From Dyadobacter pollutisoli (GTDB lineage Bacteria > Bacteroidota > Bacteroidia > Cytophagales > Spirosomataceae): a DNA stretch of 64,000 nt. The DNA is taken from positions 498,501 to 562,500 of the forward strand of contig NZ_CP112998.1 in the NCBI RefSeq assembly GCF_026625565.1, in the 5' to 3' direction. The translations under genes and the position numbers were made by a program. This document shows, in pieces, positions 18,427 through 27,945 of the stretch. The notes beneath the pieces are model-generated. The model saw only the letters and a program-made list of their open reading frames with translations, was not told where the DNA came from and ran no database searches. Numbering within the stretch: position 1 is the first letter of the stretch; the number at the start of each line of letters is the position of its first letter.

Positions 18427-20418
18427 TTATTTGATCAAAGCCACCGATCCTTTCTTTCTGATCGTGGTCCCTTTCTGGGATTTTCCTTCTATTTCCCAGA
18501 CATAGATCCCGGTAATCGGGTTTTTGTTCTGGAACCAACCGTCCCAGCCACTGTTTAATTGATCCGTAAAAAATACGACCTGCCCCCAGCGATTGAAGAT
18601 CTTAAAATAGCTGATGGACACAATTTCGTTGATCAGCGGGACCAGTATGTCATTTTTGCCATCTCCGTCGGGGGTGAAAGCCGAGGGTACATTGATACTC
18701 TCATGCCTTTTGACCGAAAGATTTACATTCCCTGTTCCTTTACAACCCATACCTGACGTAATTTCGACGGTATAGGACTGATCGGATTGCAATGTGGCGA
18801 TGGGGCTCGGACTGGCCGGATTGTTCAGGCCGATCGCCGGTGACCATATAAACATTGCATCACGCATATCGGGGACCTGCGGTGACGAGGCTGCGAGCTG
18901 GTAAGGTACATTCGCCTCCACAACCGCGTCGGGCGTTACCATTACTTCAATTTTGGGAGCAACATCAATGTTGACAGTGTCCGACTGAGAGCAAAATCCA
19001 CGAACGGCCGTCACGATGTATTGAGTACTTGCCTCGGGAGTCGCAGCCGGATCTTTTACTGTGGCATCATTCAAACCCGCCTGGGGTGACCACAAAAAGT
19101 TTTGCGCATTACCGGTGGCATTCAGTCCAACAGTCTGGCCTTCGCAAATCGTAGTATCAGCTATGGTATTCACAACAATGTCACTGTTGAAAACGACATT
19201 CACCGGCTTGCCGACCGTGCAATTGTTCCCGTCTTTGACATATACTTTGTAAGATGCGGCGGGTACTTTGAAAATGTTATCAGTTTGGTAATTAACTGAA
19301 TCTATCGAGTACTGATAAGGTGGGAGTCCGTCTGTGGCGGTTAATGTGAGCGTACCATCTTTACCGGTTTCGCAGCTTCCGGATTCCACGGCGGTTGCGA
19401 GGTTCAGGTTGCTGATCGTAGCCTGTTTGCGGTTGGTCAATGGGTTATCACAACCTATGCCCGTGACGGTCAATGTTACATTTTTTGTGCCGCCAGTATC
19501 CCAGTTTACCACATATGGCCCCACTCCGCTGCCTGACACAATTTTGCCGCCATCAAAGACCCATTCGAATTTATAACCTGTGCCGGGTAATGGTATGCTT
19601 CCGGTGTATTTAATGTCAATGTCTTTTGGGAAACCACAACTGGGGTTCGGCGATATTGAGAAATCCGCGTAAGAGTTGATATTCGCAACAAAACAGACTT
19701 CTGAAAATGCCTTTTCCACCTCCTTTTGACCGTAATACTGGTTGGTAAATGACAAATATGCAAAGTTTGCCTCGCCAGACTCACAGGCAACGGAACTGTC
19801 GTCACGGAAAATATAGATCGGTGTTCCTGCTTTGCCGACGTATCTTCCTTCCGAATCATTATAGGTAGCGAACAATACATTGTCCACATACACATTCATG
19901 ATACCCGTCTGCCCGTTACGTGTAAAAGTCAGCAGATAATAAGTTGAAGTATTGAAAAATGGGCAGGCGCCAGCGCGACCGTAAGGATAGAAATCAAGAC
20001 AGCGGTCGGTTGAGCCATTATTGTCTTTGAAATAAATACCCTGATCTAGTGCTCCGTTTGAAAAATCAATGATCCTGGCCCAGGTCTCGCCCCAGTCAGT
20101 CACCTTAATATACATCTGAATGGTGTAGGTATCCGTGATTGCGCCTTCCGAGTTGGGGTACATGAAGCCCCAATTTAGTTTGTTGTGATAAACATCCCTT
20201 CGCACGCCGCAAGGCAGGACATCTTGTTCAAAGCTGCCCGGACTGGCTCCTATCGGGCAAATGCCAAGTGCTTTTGACGGAATAAGATCTGGCCCGCATT
20301 CAGGTTTTGCAACCGCGAAATCTTTGTAAAAACGATAGGTATGCCTGACAGTTTGCCCGGAAGCATTCGTCAGGTAAAAAAGGAAAGAAAGGAGAAGAAG
20401 TAAAGATTTTATTTTCAT
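18427..20418 (-). CDS. T9SS type B sorted surface protein with LamG-like and PKD domains
   Basis: A 663-residue secreted protein. A signal peptide (to ASGQ) is followed by a concanavalin/LamG-like domain at roughly 60-240 (TYTIQMYIKVTDWGETWARI, YLLTFTRNGQTGIMNVYVDN), a PKD domain near 255-335 (YKFEWVFDGGK, GTKNVTLTVTGIGCDNP), SprB-like repeats (LPPYQYSID) and more Ig-like repeats. The C-terminal ~85 residues are the gliding-motility-associated CHU_C sorting domain (FTPDGDGKNDILVP, FKIFNRWGQVVF, GWDG, GIYVWEIEG). It is exported by the type IX system and probably displayed as an adhesin. The PKD cysteine pair suggests periplasmic folding. Confidence 0.92.
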   Translation of the reverse strand: MKIKSLLLLLSFLFYLTNASGQTVRHTYRFYKDFAVAKPECGPDLIPSKALGICPIGASPGSFEQDVLPCGVRRDVYHNKLNWGFMYPNSEGAITDTYTIQMYIKVTDWGETWARIIDFSNGALDQGIYFKDNNGSTDRCLDFYPYGRAGACPFFNTSTYYLLTFTRNGQTGIMNVYVDNVLFATYNDSEGRYVGKAGTPIYIFRDDSSVACESGEANFAYLSFTNQYYGQKEVEKAFSEVCFVANINSYADFSISPNPSCGFPKDIDIKYTGSIPLPGTGYKFEWVFDGGKIVSGSGVGPYVVNWDTGGTKNVTLTVTGIGCDNPLTNRKQATISNLNLATAVESGSCETGKDGTLTLTATDGLPPYQYSIDSVNYQTDNIFKVPAASYKVYVKDGNNCTVGKPVNVVFNSDIVVNTIADTTICEGQTVGLNATGNAQNFLWSPQAGLNDATVKDPAATPEASTQYIVTAVRGFCSQSDTVNIDVAPKIEVMVTPDAVVEANVPYQLAASSPQVPDMRDAMFIWSPAIGLNNPASPSPIATLQSDQSYTVEITSGMGCKGTGNVNLSVKRHESINVPSAFTPDGDGKNDILVPLINEIVSISYFKIFNRWGQVVFFTDQLNSGWDGWFQNKNPITGIYVWEIEGKSQKGTTIRKKGSVALIK

Positions 20419-20546
20419 ATATCAGCCACAGCCCTAAACAGTCTTAACGTGAGTATCATGTCGATTATTAAATAAAATTACGGCAAATCCGGTGAATTTG
20501 ATGACGGTACCTTAGTTTTTTGATGCACCGGGCCGTCCACAAAAAA

Positions 20547-20570
20547 GAGGCCCTGATCCAGGACCTCCTT
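20547..20570 (-). terminator. Terminator of S41 protease gene
   Basis: Stem GAGG-C-CCT (20547-20554) with AGG-A-CCTC (20560-20567), with a T-run on the minus strand formed by the plus-strand A6 at 20541-20546. It lies 29 bp past the protease stop. Confidence 0.7.
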
Positions 20571-20595
20571 TTAACATTCATTGATATAAGAGAAT

Positions 20596-22050
20596 TTACT
20601 GATTGATCAACGGGATTGTTCCTTTTTTGATCATAAGGTTTTTACGTGTTTTCAGATCGTCACGCAATGATTTTTTGAAAGTATCCACAGTTTTTGATGC
20701 CGCAATCCGTAATCCGTCTGGTGCAGGGATACCCATGACGTCCAATGCTTTTCGGAATAAAGTTTCGTTCTCGTCGGCGAAAGGTTTGTAAGGAACCTTC
20801 GAGTCCTCTACCAGGTAGTCGGGCGTCATGCCATTCACAGTTCCGTAATCCGACTCCCCATTGGCATTGGCTGTTTGGCCGAGCATCACATATACGCCCC
20901 ATTTCCATCGTCCCTGATCGTCGTCTATCAATGAACCGAAAAGGTTTTTACCAGCGGTATGTTCGCCGATCGTGATCACGTCCATATAGGGTTTCAAGCC
21001 ATTGATTACAAGCTCGCTAGCCGAAGCGGTACCATTGGAAGTAAGTACAAATACACGGCTCAGGTTGCTTCCGATATTGTTGGCCTCATTCAAAAATGGG
21101 TAGTTCAATGCCTCGGCGCCCTTGGTTTTCTGCCAGTAGGCAATGTATTTATCGTTCCATTGTTCTTTGTAAAAAATTTTGGAGGCAGAAACATTCTTAC
21201 CAATGAGTGAGGCCAATGTTTCGGCAGAACTAAGGTAACCGCCGGGATTAAAACGGAGGTCCAAAACAAGTTCATTAACGCCTTTGCTCTTGAAATTGGC
21301 AAAAACCTGGCGCAATTCATTGTCATATTTCGCCGCGTCGGCGGTGGTGCCTGGTACAAACTGCGTGTACACCAGGTAACCTATCGTTTTGCCATACGTC
21401 GACTTGGTGATTACGCTGGAAAAAGCCACCGGATCTTCGCTAACCTCCGCTTTGGTCATGCTGATAGTTGTTGAAGTAGCCACAATCTTACTCCCTTCCA
21501 ACGCTCCAAGTGTAAATGTGGCCGTTTCGATACCACTAAGCAATGTGCTGTAATTGTTCGCAGTCAGTTGGGTACCATTTACTTTTAACAAAATATCTCC
21601 ACGTTTTAGCCCTGCTGTTTCGGCCGGGCTGCCTTTGACCACATAATTGAGGAAGATGCCAATATTGGATTTTCCGTCGTCGATATAAGAGAGCGCGTAG
21701 CTGATTCCGAAAATTTTGCTGATCCCGTTGAATTCATTCTGCAAGGCATCAATGTCATCAGTCACGGCGGAGAACCTGTCTACCGTTTCTCGTTGATATA
21801 CAAGCTTTTCGAAGTAGTCGTAAGGGTTAATGGTGGCATCGAGACTGGATTCTGTCGGCATATTTTTATACCAGAAATAGGCGTCATCCATTACTTCGTA
21901 AAGCCAGCTATTGATCGCTTTGTAGTTGGAAGCAGTGGTGGAATCGAGTGTGGTTTCTACGGCCGGATCAACGTTCTTGTCCTTGCACCCCACAACCAAC
22001 ACCCCGAAAATCAGAACATAAAGAAGATTTAGCTTTTTAAAATGTAACAT
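20596..22050 (-). CDS. S41 family C-terminal-processing-type peptidase, lipoprotein
   Basis: A 484-residue protein from the ATG at 22050; the longer frame to 22116 lacks a sensible signal. The N terminus is a lipoprotein signal with lipobox LVVGC. An unusual N-terminal helical domain (INSWLYEVMDDAYFWYKN) is followed by a PDZ domain (GLKRGDILLKVNG) and the S41 core. The catalytic Ser lies in SNGTASASELV and the Lys in HTAGKNLFG, with the conserved substrate segment LVLDLRFNPGGYL. It is probably a periplasmic-side lipoprotein that degrades or processes proteins. This domain order is common among Bacteroidota PDZ-S41 lipoproteins. Confidence 0.92.
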   Translation of the reverse strand: MLHFKKLNLLYVLIFGVLVVGCKDKNVDPAVETTLDSTTASNYKAINSWLYEVMDDAYFWYKNMPTESSLDATINPYDYFEKLVYQRETVDRFSAVTDDIDALQNEFNGISKIFGISYALSYIDDGKSNIGIFLNYVVKGSPAETAGLKRGDILLKVNGTQLTANNYSTLLSGIETATFTLGALEGSKIVATSTTISMTKAEVSEDPVAFSSVITKSTYGKTIGYLVYTQFVPGTTADAAKYDNELRQVFANFKSKGVNELVLDLRFNPGGYLSSAETLASLIGKNVSASKIFYKEQWNDKYIAYWQKTKGAEALNYPFLNEANNIGSNLSRVFVLTSNGTASASELVINGLKPYMDVITIGEHTAGKNLFGSLIDDDQGRWKWGVYVMLGQTANANGESDYGTVNGMTPDYLVEDSKVPYKPFADENETLFRKALDVMGIPAPDGLRIAASKTVDTFKKSLRDDLKTRKNLMIKKGTIPLINQ

Positions 22051-22177
22051 ATTAGTCAGTTTATGAATTTTAAGTAAACTGCTTTTGCATAGACGCGTGT
22101 TTAAATGGATGTTCATTAACGAATCATACCTTCATTACGTGTGTTGTCGGGGAAGTGTGGCGAGTATCGAACAAAAA

Positions 22178-22194
22178 AGGCCCCAGCGGGGCCT
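22178..22194 (-). terminator. Terminator after iolE
   Basis: A perfect stem AGGCCCC / GGGGCCT with a 3-nt loop. Plus-strand A6 before it becomes a T-run on the minus strand, 29 bp after the iolE stop. It ends the inositol operon. Confidence 0.85.
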
Positions 22195-22222
22195 CCTGTT
22201 TCTAGCAAATAAAAATGATATT

Positions 22223-23125
22223 TTAAATCCCGGTAAGCCCGCGGAAAAAGTTTCTTGCAATGATAGCGTATTCTAGCGGATTGGCTTTGGCAGGGTCTTG
22301 CTCTGCTTCGAGCACGATCCAGCCCTGGTAATCGCTGTCTTTGATAATTGAAAAAAGTGAAGGAAAGTCAATGCAGCCCTCAGGATCTCCGGGAACTGTG
22401 AAAACGCCTTTTTTTACAGCTGTTAAAAAGCTAAGCCTTTCGTCGTGAACGCTTTGCAAAATATTGGGACGTACATCCTTTAAATGAATGTGAGCAGTAC
22501 GGCCAATGTATTTTTGAAGGGCAACTGACGGGTCTTCGCCTGCGAAGTGGAAATGTCCGCAATCGTAATTCAGGTACACATTTTCGGGATCGGTTTCATT
22601 GAGGAGTCTGTCAGTTTCAGCGATAGTCTGCACACAAGTGCCCATATGATGGTGAAACGCGAGCTTCATACCCCGATCGCGCGCGATTTTTCCTAGTTCA
22701 TTTAACCCGAATGTAAAGCTGTCCCATTCTGCCTTACTGTTCAGCATTCCTTTGCCTTCAAAAACGGGCACTTCCATTTGCCCCTGACAGCTATTGCCTG
22801 TTTCGCCGCCGCCAATCACTTTCGCACCCATTATTTCTAGAAAATCCAGCAGTTCGGTGAAGTTTTTCCGGTTTTCTGCAAAGCTTTTGGTAGTCAGTTC
22901 GTAGCTGTTCCATTGATTACAGATCTGCAAGCCGCGCAATTCCAGAGCTTTTTTTAGCACATTGATTTCCCGCGGGAATTTGTTTCCTACTTCGCAACCG
23001 GTAAAGCCGGCCAACGCCATTTCACTGATGCATTGCTCGAAGGTATTTTCACCTCCAAGTTCAGGCATATCGTCATTGGTCCAATTGATTGGAGCAACGC
23101 CCAATTGAATGTTTTCGAAGTTCAT
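22223..23125 (-). CDS. iolE: Myo-inosose-2 dehydratase
   Basis: A 300-residue TIM-barrel protein of the sugar isomerase/epimerase family. It matches IolE: GVAPINWTNDDMPELGG at the start, GCEVGNKFP, LAFHHHMGTCVQT with metal-binding histidines, LNYDCGHFHFAG, HLKDVRP, and a C-terminal VLEAEQDP. IolE removes water from 2-keto-myo-inositol to give 3D-(3,5/4)-trihydroxycyclohexane-1,2-dione, the substrate of IolD encoded just upstream. Its own upstream gap (134 bp) carries a phased GTCA/TGAC array, so it may have its own promoter even though it ends the operon. Confidence 0.95.
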   Translation of the reverse strand: MNFENIQLGVAPINWTNDDMPELGGENTFEQCISEMALAGFTGCEVGNKFPREINVLKKALELRGLQICNQWNSYELTTKSFAENRKNFTELLDFLEIMGAKVIGGGETGNSCQGQMEVPVFEGKGMLNSKAEWDSFTFGLNELGKIARDRGMKLAFHHHMGTCVQTIAETDRLLNETDPENVYLNYDCGHFHFAGEDPSVALQKYIGRTAHIHLKDVRPNILQSVHDERLSFLTAVKKGVFTVPGDPEGCIDFPSLFSIIKDSDYQGWIVLEAEQDPAKANPLEYAIIARNFFRGLTGI

Positions 23126-23162
23126 ATTTAATGTATCGATTGAACGTAAAGAATTCGGTGTG

Positions 23163-23250
23163 GTCAGATATTGTCATTGATAGTCATAAATTGAGGTTTT
23201 CTTTAATCTGTTGACTGAACAACAATCGACAAAAGATGACAACTTCTGAC
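23163..23250. promoter_or_regulatory. Phased GTCA / TGAC array upstream of iolE
   Basis: GTCA occurs at 23163, 23173 and 23183 (exactly 10 bp apart). The reverse complement TGAC occurs at 23237 and 23247, with a CGAC at 23227 in phase and another TGAC at 23212. Two facing sets of helically phased half-sites therefore sit in the iolD-iolE gap. The layout matches the larger array at 27946-28120. Confidence 0.6.
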
Positions 23251-23259
23251 AATTTCCTT

Positions 23260-25125
23260 TTACAAAAATATCCGTTGTGTTTTCTTATTCTCTTTATAGG
23301 TTTCAAAAGCCTTTTGCACGGTTGGCGACGTGGAAACTTCCGCAACCGGTACTTCCCACCATGCGTGGTAACCTTTCACTGTGCGGTAAAGACTTGTTTC
23401 AATGTAAATGACTGTTGTCCGTTCACTGGTTTTCGATTGCGCCAGTGCAGCTTCCAGCGATGCGCGATCTGTCGCTTTAATGACGATAGCACCCAGACTT
23501 TCTGCATTTTTGGCCAGATCAACCGGTAAAAAGCCGCCGGATAACTGTCCGGAATTTTCTTCTCGGTACTTGTACATCGTTCCAAAGCGTTCGCTACCAA
23601 TGCTTTCCGAAAGTCCACCAATGCTGGCATAGCCATTATTGTTCAACAGCAGGATCGTGAATTTTACGCCCTCTTGAATGGACGTTACGATTTCATGATT
23701 GTTCATCAGGTAACCCCCGTCACCACATATCACATATATTTCACGGGTAGGATCAGCCATTTTGGCCCCCAATCCTGCCGCGATTTCATAGCCCATGCAA
23801 GAGAAACCGTATTCCAAATGGAAGTTTTTGGGATCAGTCGCACGCCATAATTTGTGCAGGTCACCCGGCGCACTTCCCGAAGCATTGATCATCACATCCC
23901 TGTCGTCCATAAATGAATTCAGTGTTCCGATTACCACCGCCTGATCGATAGGAGGGACAGTACTATTTCCTTCCGCATAGATCTGCGTCACTTCATCATC
24001 CCATGCTTTGTTCATGGTCGCAATGCGTTCGCGGTAGCTTTGGTCTACCTCGAAGTCACCCAAAATAGCCGATAGTTCTTCCAAAATCACTTTTGCATCT
24101 CCGATTACAGGTAATGCAGCATGCTTGAATGCATCAAATTCGCTGATATTGATGTTGACAAATTTTACATCCGGGTTTTTGAAAATGGATTTCGAAGCAG
24201 TTGTGAAATCACTGTACCGCGTCCCGATCCCGATCACCACATCAGCTTCGTTGGCTATTTCAATGGCATATTTCGTACCGGTAGCGCCTAATCCACCCAC
24301 ACAATACGGAGCATCGTAGCGTACCGAACCTTTGCCTGCAAATGTTTCACCGACAGGAATACCGGTCTTTGTTGCAAAATTGTGTAGTACCTCGCAGGCA
24401 TCACTGTATATAGCACCGCCACCTGATACTATGACCGGATTTTTAGCAGCCCTGATCCATTCGGCAGCCTTTTCAAGCGTAGTAACATCAGGTCTCGGAC
24501 GTCCGATATGCCATACTTTTTTCTGAAATAATGACTCCGGAAAATCGTACGCATGCGTCTGAACATCCTGCGGCATGGATAATGTTACCGTACCCATTTC
24601 TGCCTGTGAGGTCAGCACCCGCATTACTTCGGGAAGAGCGTAAATCAGTTGTTCCGGCCGGTTAATGCGGTCCCAGTACTTAGATACGGGCTTGAAACAA
24701 TCATTCACTGAAATGTCCTGAGTGGACGCACTTTCCAGCTGCTGCAAAACCGGATTTGGCTCACGCGTCGCGAAAATATCGCCTGGCAAAAGCAAAACGG
24801 GCAGTCTATTGATGGTAGCCAGCGCAGCTCCAGTGATCATATTGGTAGCACCGGGGCCAATGGAAGTCGTGCAGGCGAATGCGCCCAGCCTGTTTTTGAC
24901 TTTGGCATAAGCCACCGCAGTATGTACCATCGACTGCTCATTACGACATTGATAGTAACGGAAATCCGGATTTTCCTGCAATGCCTGGCCCAAGCCTGCG
25001 ACATTACCATGCCCGAATATACCGAAACAGCCTCCAAAATAAGGCTGCTCGATGCCATCCCGTTCAATAAACTGATTTTTTAAAAATGTTATGGTAGCCT
25101 GTGCTACTGTGAGTCGTCTTGTCAT
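23260..25125 (-). CDS. iolD: 3D-(3,5/4)-trihydroxycyclohexane-1,2-dione hydrolase
   Basis: A ThDP-dependent hydrolase of 621 residues from the ATG at 25125 (MTRRLTVAQA, which aligns with family N termini; in-frame ATGs at 25134, 25146 and 25161 also exist, the last overlapping iolJ). Pyrimidine-binding, central and PP-binding domains are in order, with the ThDP signature GDGGYLMNNHEI through NNNGYASIGGL and the family-specific EYGFSCMGYEIAAGLGAK. It opens the ring of the dione to 5-deoxy-glucuronate. It lies between iolJ and iolE on one transcript. Confidence 0.95.
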   Translation of the reverse strand: MTRRLTVAQATITFLKNQFIERDGIEQPYFGGCFGIFGHGNVAGLGQALQENPDFRYYQCRNEQSMVHTAVAYAKVKNRLGAFACTTSIGPGATNMITGAALATINRLPVLLLPGDIFATREPNPVLQQLESASTQDISVNDCFKPVSKYWDRINRPEQLIYALPEVMRVLTSQAEMGTVTLSMPQDVQTHAYDFPESLFQKKVWHIGRPRPDVTTLEKAAEWIRAAKNPVIVSGGGAIYSDACEVLHNFATKTGIPVGETFAGKGSVRYDAPYCVGGLGATGTKYAIEIANEADVVIGIGTRYSDFTTASKSIFKNPDVKFVNINISEFDAFKHAALPVIGDAKVILEELSAILGDFEVDQSYRERIATMNKAWDDEVTQIYAEGNSTVPPIDQAVVIGTLNSFMDDRDVMINASGSAPGDLHKLWRATDPKNFHLEYGFSCMGYEIAAGLGAKMADPTREIYVICGDGGYLMNNHEIVTSIQEGVKFTILLLNNNGYASIGGLSESIGSERFGTMYKYREENSGQLSGGFLPVDLAKNAESLGAIVIKATDRASLEAALAQSKTSERTTVIYIETSLYRTVKGYHAWWEVPVAEVSTSPTVQKAFETYKENKKTQRIFL

Positions 25126-25153
25126 TGTGTTCATCTGATTTTGCATGAAACGA

Positions 25154-26104
25154 TCAGGCATCGACCAGGCTGAAATCGCCTGCTTTATTGGTACATCCGA
25201 AGAGATCGAATTTTTTCAACATAAATTTCTTGTATTCTTCCATAAAGATCTTCCCAGGCGTGGTAGGGGCGAATTCGTCGGGCTTGTCCCTGAAAAACTC
25301 GCGGTTCACCATTGTCCAAAGTAACCTGGTATCAGTCGCAATGTTGATTTTACAAACTCCCAGCGGAATGGCCTTGCGAATTTCTTCTTCCTGAACGCCC
25401 TTTGCATCGGTTTTTAAATTTCCACCAGCTGCATTGATCCTTTCCACTACTTCGGGAATCACATTGGAGCCGCCATGTAGTACCAATGGAAAACCGGGCA
25501 AACGCTTCTGAATCTCTTCCAGAATGTGAAATTGTAATCCCTGGCCTCCTGAAAATTTGTACGCACCGTGGCTAGTCCCGACGGCAATGGCCAGACTGTC
25601 GCAGTCAGTTGCTTTTACAAAATCTTCAACCTGCTGCGGATTGGTATAAAATGAATGGGCAGCATCAACAGTCAGATCGTCTTCCACACCAGCCAAAACC
25701 CCCAATTCGGCTTCCACGCTCATGTTTTTCGCGTGCGCCCTGGCTACTACTTCGCGGGTTCTTGCTACATTTTTTTCAAAGTCATCATGGGACGCATCGA
25801 TCATCACCGACGTGTAGCCGCCTGTTTCAATGGCCTCGAAAATGTGGGATTCGTAACCGTGGTCCATATGGATCGCAAAGGTCACATTGGGGTAAATCCG
25901 GGCTGCCGCTGCAATCATCGAAAGCAGCATATCGGGATGCGCGTAGTCTCTTGCAAAAGGGGTTGTCTGCACGATAAAAGGCGCATTGGCCTCCTGAGCA
26001 GCAGCAAATAGCCCATGTATTTCTTCCATAAAAAACACATTCACCGCCGGAATAGCATACCGGCCGTAGCATTTCTGAAAGAGTTGTTTGGTTGTGAGAA
26101 GCAT
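25154..26104 (-). CDS. iolJ: Class II aldolase, 5-dehydro-2-deoxyphosphogluconate aldolase type
   Basis: A 316-residue class II fructose-bisphosphate aldolase-family protein. Zinc ligands and active-site blocks are visible: FAIHMDHGYES, MIDASHDDFEKN, SVEAELGVLAG, AVGTSHGAYKF, LVLHGGSN, and KINIATDTR. Family members with this context are IolJ, which splits 6-phospho-5-dehydro-2-deoxygluconate to dihydroxyacetone phosphate and malonic semialdehyde. The assignment rests on the class II motifs plus its place between the symporter and iolD; a fructose-bisphosphate role is less likely. A heptad-repeat hairpin lies just upstream. Confidence 0.88.
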   Translation of the reverse strand: MLLTTKQLFQKCYGRYAIPAVNVFFMEEIHGLFAAAQEANAPFIVQTTPFARDYAHPDMLLSMIAAAARIYPNVTFAIHMDHGYESHIFEAIETGGYTSVMIDASHDDFEKNVARTREVVARAHAKNMSVEAELGVLAGVEDDLTVDAAHSFYTNPQQVEDFVKATDCDSLAIAVGTSHGAYKFSGGQGLQFHILEEIQKRLPGFPLVLHGGSNVIPEVVERINAAGGNLKTDAKGVQEEEIRKAIPLGVCKINIATDTRLLWTMVNREFFRDKPDEFAPTTPGKIFMEEYKKFMLKKFDLFGCTNKAGDFSLVDA

Positions 26105-26110
26105 TTTTGA

Positions 26111-26270
26111 GGCTTTCGGCTTTCGGCAATCAGCCTTCGGCCATTTTTAAGTTACTTCGGCTTTCGGCAATCAGCCGTCAGTTTTTTTATTTACTTCGGC
26201 TATCGGCACTCAGCCATTTATTTTAATAGCAGTTAAGGAAAGCCGACAGCCGATCGCTGACGGCCGAAGT
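26111..26270. repeat. Heptad-repeat (GCCGANN) intergenic element between symporter and iolJ
   Basis: Three direct copies of TTCGGC-TTTCGGC-AATCAGCC-like sequence (near 26111, 26156 and 26194) face an inverted copy at about 26240-26268. Read on one strand, all resolve into 7-bp units GCCGANN/GCTGANN (GCCGACA, GCCGATC, GCTGACG, GCCGAAG). The arms can pair into a long stem in RNA or single-stranded DNA. Confidence 0.8.
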
Positions 26271-27884
26271 CTACCAAAATACCGTATAAAGTGCTGCAAT
26301 GACTCCGCAAATCATGATAGACCCTACTACAAAAGCTCTTCCCGGCTGGAACATAGAGCCATCGATTTCAAGACCTTTGGGATTTTGCTTGCTTTTTGGA
26401 TCGGCCAAAGTCATTACTACAATAACTGCGCAAAGGATCACGAAAATGATACCCATTCGGTCCAGGAACGGAACTTCGGGAGCCATAAACTTACCTGCCG
26501 TTGACAATGGAATGGTAAGCAATGCCGCTGTAAGTGCCGCCGCAGAAGTAGTCCTTTTCCAGAACATACCTAATATGAAAATCGCAAATACACCCGGCGT
26601 GATAAAGCTGCTGTACTCCTGAATGAACTGATACGCCTGATCGAGCACACGCAGCTGCGGCGCAAGGATCACGCCTATGCCCATCGCTACATATATAGTG
26701 TACCTGCCCACACGTACGAGCTGTTTTTCACTGGCATGGGGGGCAATGTATTGTTTGTAAATATCCAGGGTGAAAATCGTCGAAATACTGTTTGCTTTTC
26801 CCGCGAGTGACGCTACAATAGCTGCTGTAAGTGCGGCGAAGGCCATTCCTTTTAAACCAGCTGGCAAAAGATTGAGCAATACCGGGTAGGCATGGTCAGG
26901 TTTAACAACTCCTGCTGCATCCAGCATTTCCTGTTGGAACATTCCGTTTTGGTATAATACAAAAGCTGCAATACCCGGGATAACCACAATAATTGGAATC
27001 AGCAATTTGAGCAATGCAGCGAACAAAATCCCTTTGCGGGCAGTCGGCAAATCGGCGCCTAGGCTTCGCTGGATAATGTACTGGTTGCAGCCAAAGTAGG
27101 CGAGGTTATTGATCCACATCGCACCAATGATCACGGACAACCCCGGAAGGTCTTTGTAAAAAGGACTCTCTTTTGGCAAGATCATATGAAAATGACTGTC
27201 TGCCTGATCGCGCAGCAAGCCCAATGCATTGAAGATCCCCGGCTTGTTGAAATGCGTTGATACCAGGTCCAATGCGAGGTAGGTAGTCACTAAACCCCCG
27301 GCAACGAGCACAATCACCTGCACAACGTCCGTATACCCGATCACTTTCATTCCCCCTATCGTAATGACCACTGCGAAAACGCCAAGTCCGATAATGGCGT
27401 AGTTAAAGTTGATACCCGCCGTCACTTCCAATGCCAGTGCGCCGAGGTACAAAATCGAGGTCAGGTTAACAAAAACATACAACAGAAGCCAGAAAACGGC
27501 CATAATCGTTGCTACCGTGGGACTATACCGTTGCCTGAGAAACTGCGGCATGGTATAGATCTTATTTTTGAGATAAACCGGCAGGATAAACAATGCAACG
27601 ACGATCAACGAGGCGGCGGCCATCCATTCATAGGAAGAAATGGCCAGCCCGATCGCAAACCCCGATCCCGACATACCGATAAAGTGCTCGGCCGAGATAT
27701 TGGAAGCAATAATAGAAGCGCCAATCGCCCAGAATGTCAACGAACCTTCGGCCAGAAAATAGTCGGTGGAGCTTACTTCCTTGGCGCTTTTTTTCTTGTA
27801 AATCCAATAACCATAAGCAGAGACGCCTATTAAATAAATAAAGAATACAATATAATCCAGCGATTGCAAACCGGTATTGGACAT
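26271..27884 (-). CDS. Sodium:solute symporter (SSS family), probable myo-inositol transporter
   Basis: A 537-residue polytopic protein with about 14 hydrophobic segments. Family features are the N-terminal DYIVFFIYLIGVSAYGYW, the FLAEGSLTFWAIGASIIASNISAEHFIGMSGSGF block that holds the sodium and sugar site in SGLT-type transporters, and the GGMKVIGYTDVVQ signature. Its place between iolG and iolJ indicates import of myo-inositol or a close polyol with sodium (inference). The 261-bp gap upstream carries ten phased GTCA/TGAC half-sites, suggesting a separately controlled promoter. Confidence 0.9.
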   Translation of the reverse strand: MSNTGLQSLDYIVFFIYLIGVSAYGYWIYKKKSAKEVSSTDYFLAEGSLTFWAIGASIIASNISAEHFIGMSGSGFAIGLAISSYEWMAAASLIVVALFILPVYLKNKIYTMPQFLRQRYSPTVATIMAVFWLLLYVFVNLTSILYLGALALEVTAGINFNYAIIGLGVFAVVITIGGMKVIGYTDVVQVIVLVAGGLVTTYLALDLVSTHFNKPGIFNALGLLRDQADSHFHMILPKESPFYKDLPGLSVIIGAMWINNLAYFGCNQYIIQRSLGADLPTARKGILFAALLKLLIPIIVVIPGIAAFVLYQNGMFQQEMLDAAGVVKPDHAYPVLLNLLPAGLKGMAFAALTAAIVASLAGKANSISTIFTLDIYKQYIAPHASEKQLVRVGRYTIYVAMGIGVILAPQLRVLDQAYQFIQEYSSFITPGVFAIFILGMFWKRTTSAAALTAALLTIPLSTAGKFMAPEVPFLDRMGIIFVILCAVIVVMTLADPKSKQNPKGLEIDGSMFQPGRAFVVGSIMICGVIAALYTVFW

Positions 27885-27945
27885 TCGAATGAAGGGTTAG
27901 TTAATGAGTAATGAAAGTTTTTTGGTAACGGTAATTTTAAGTGTT

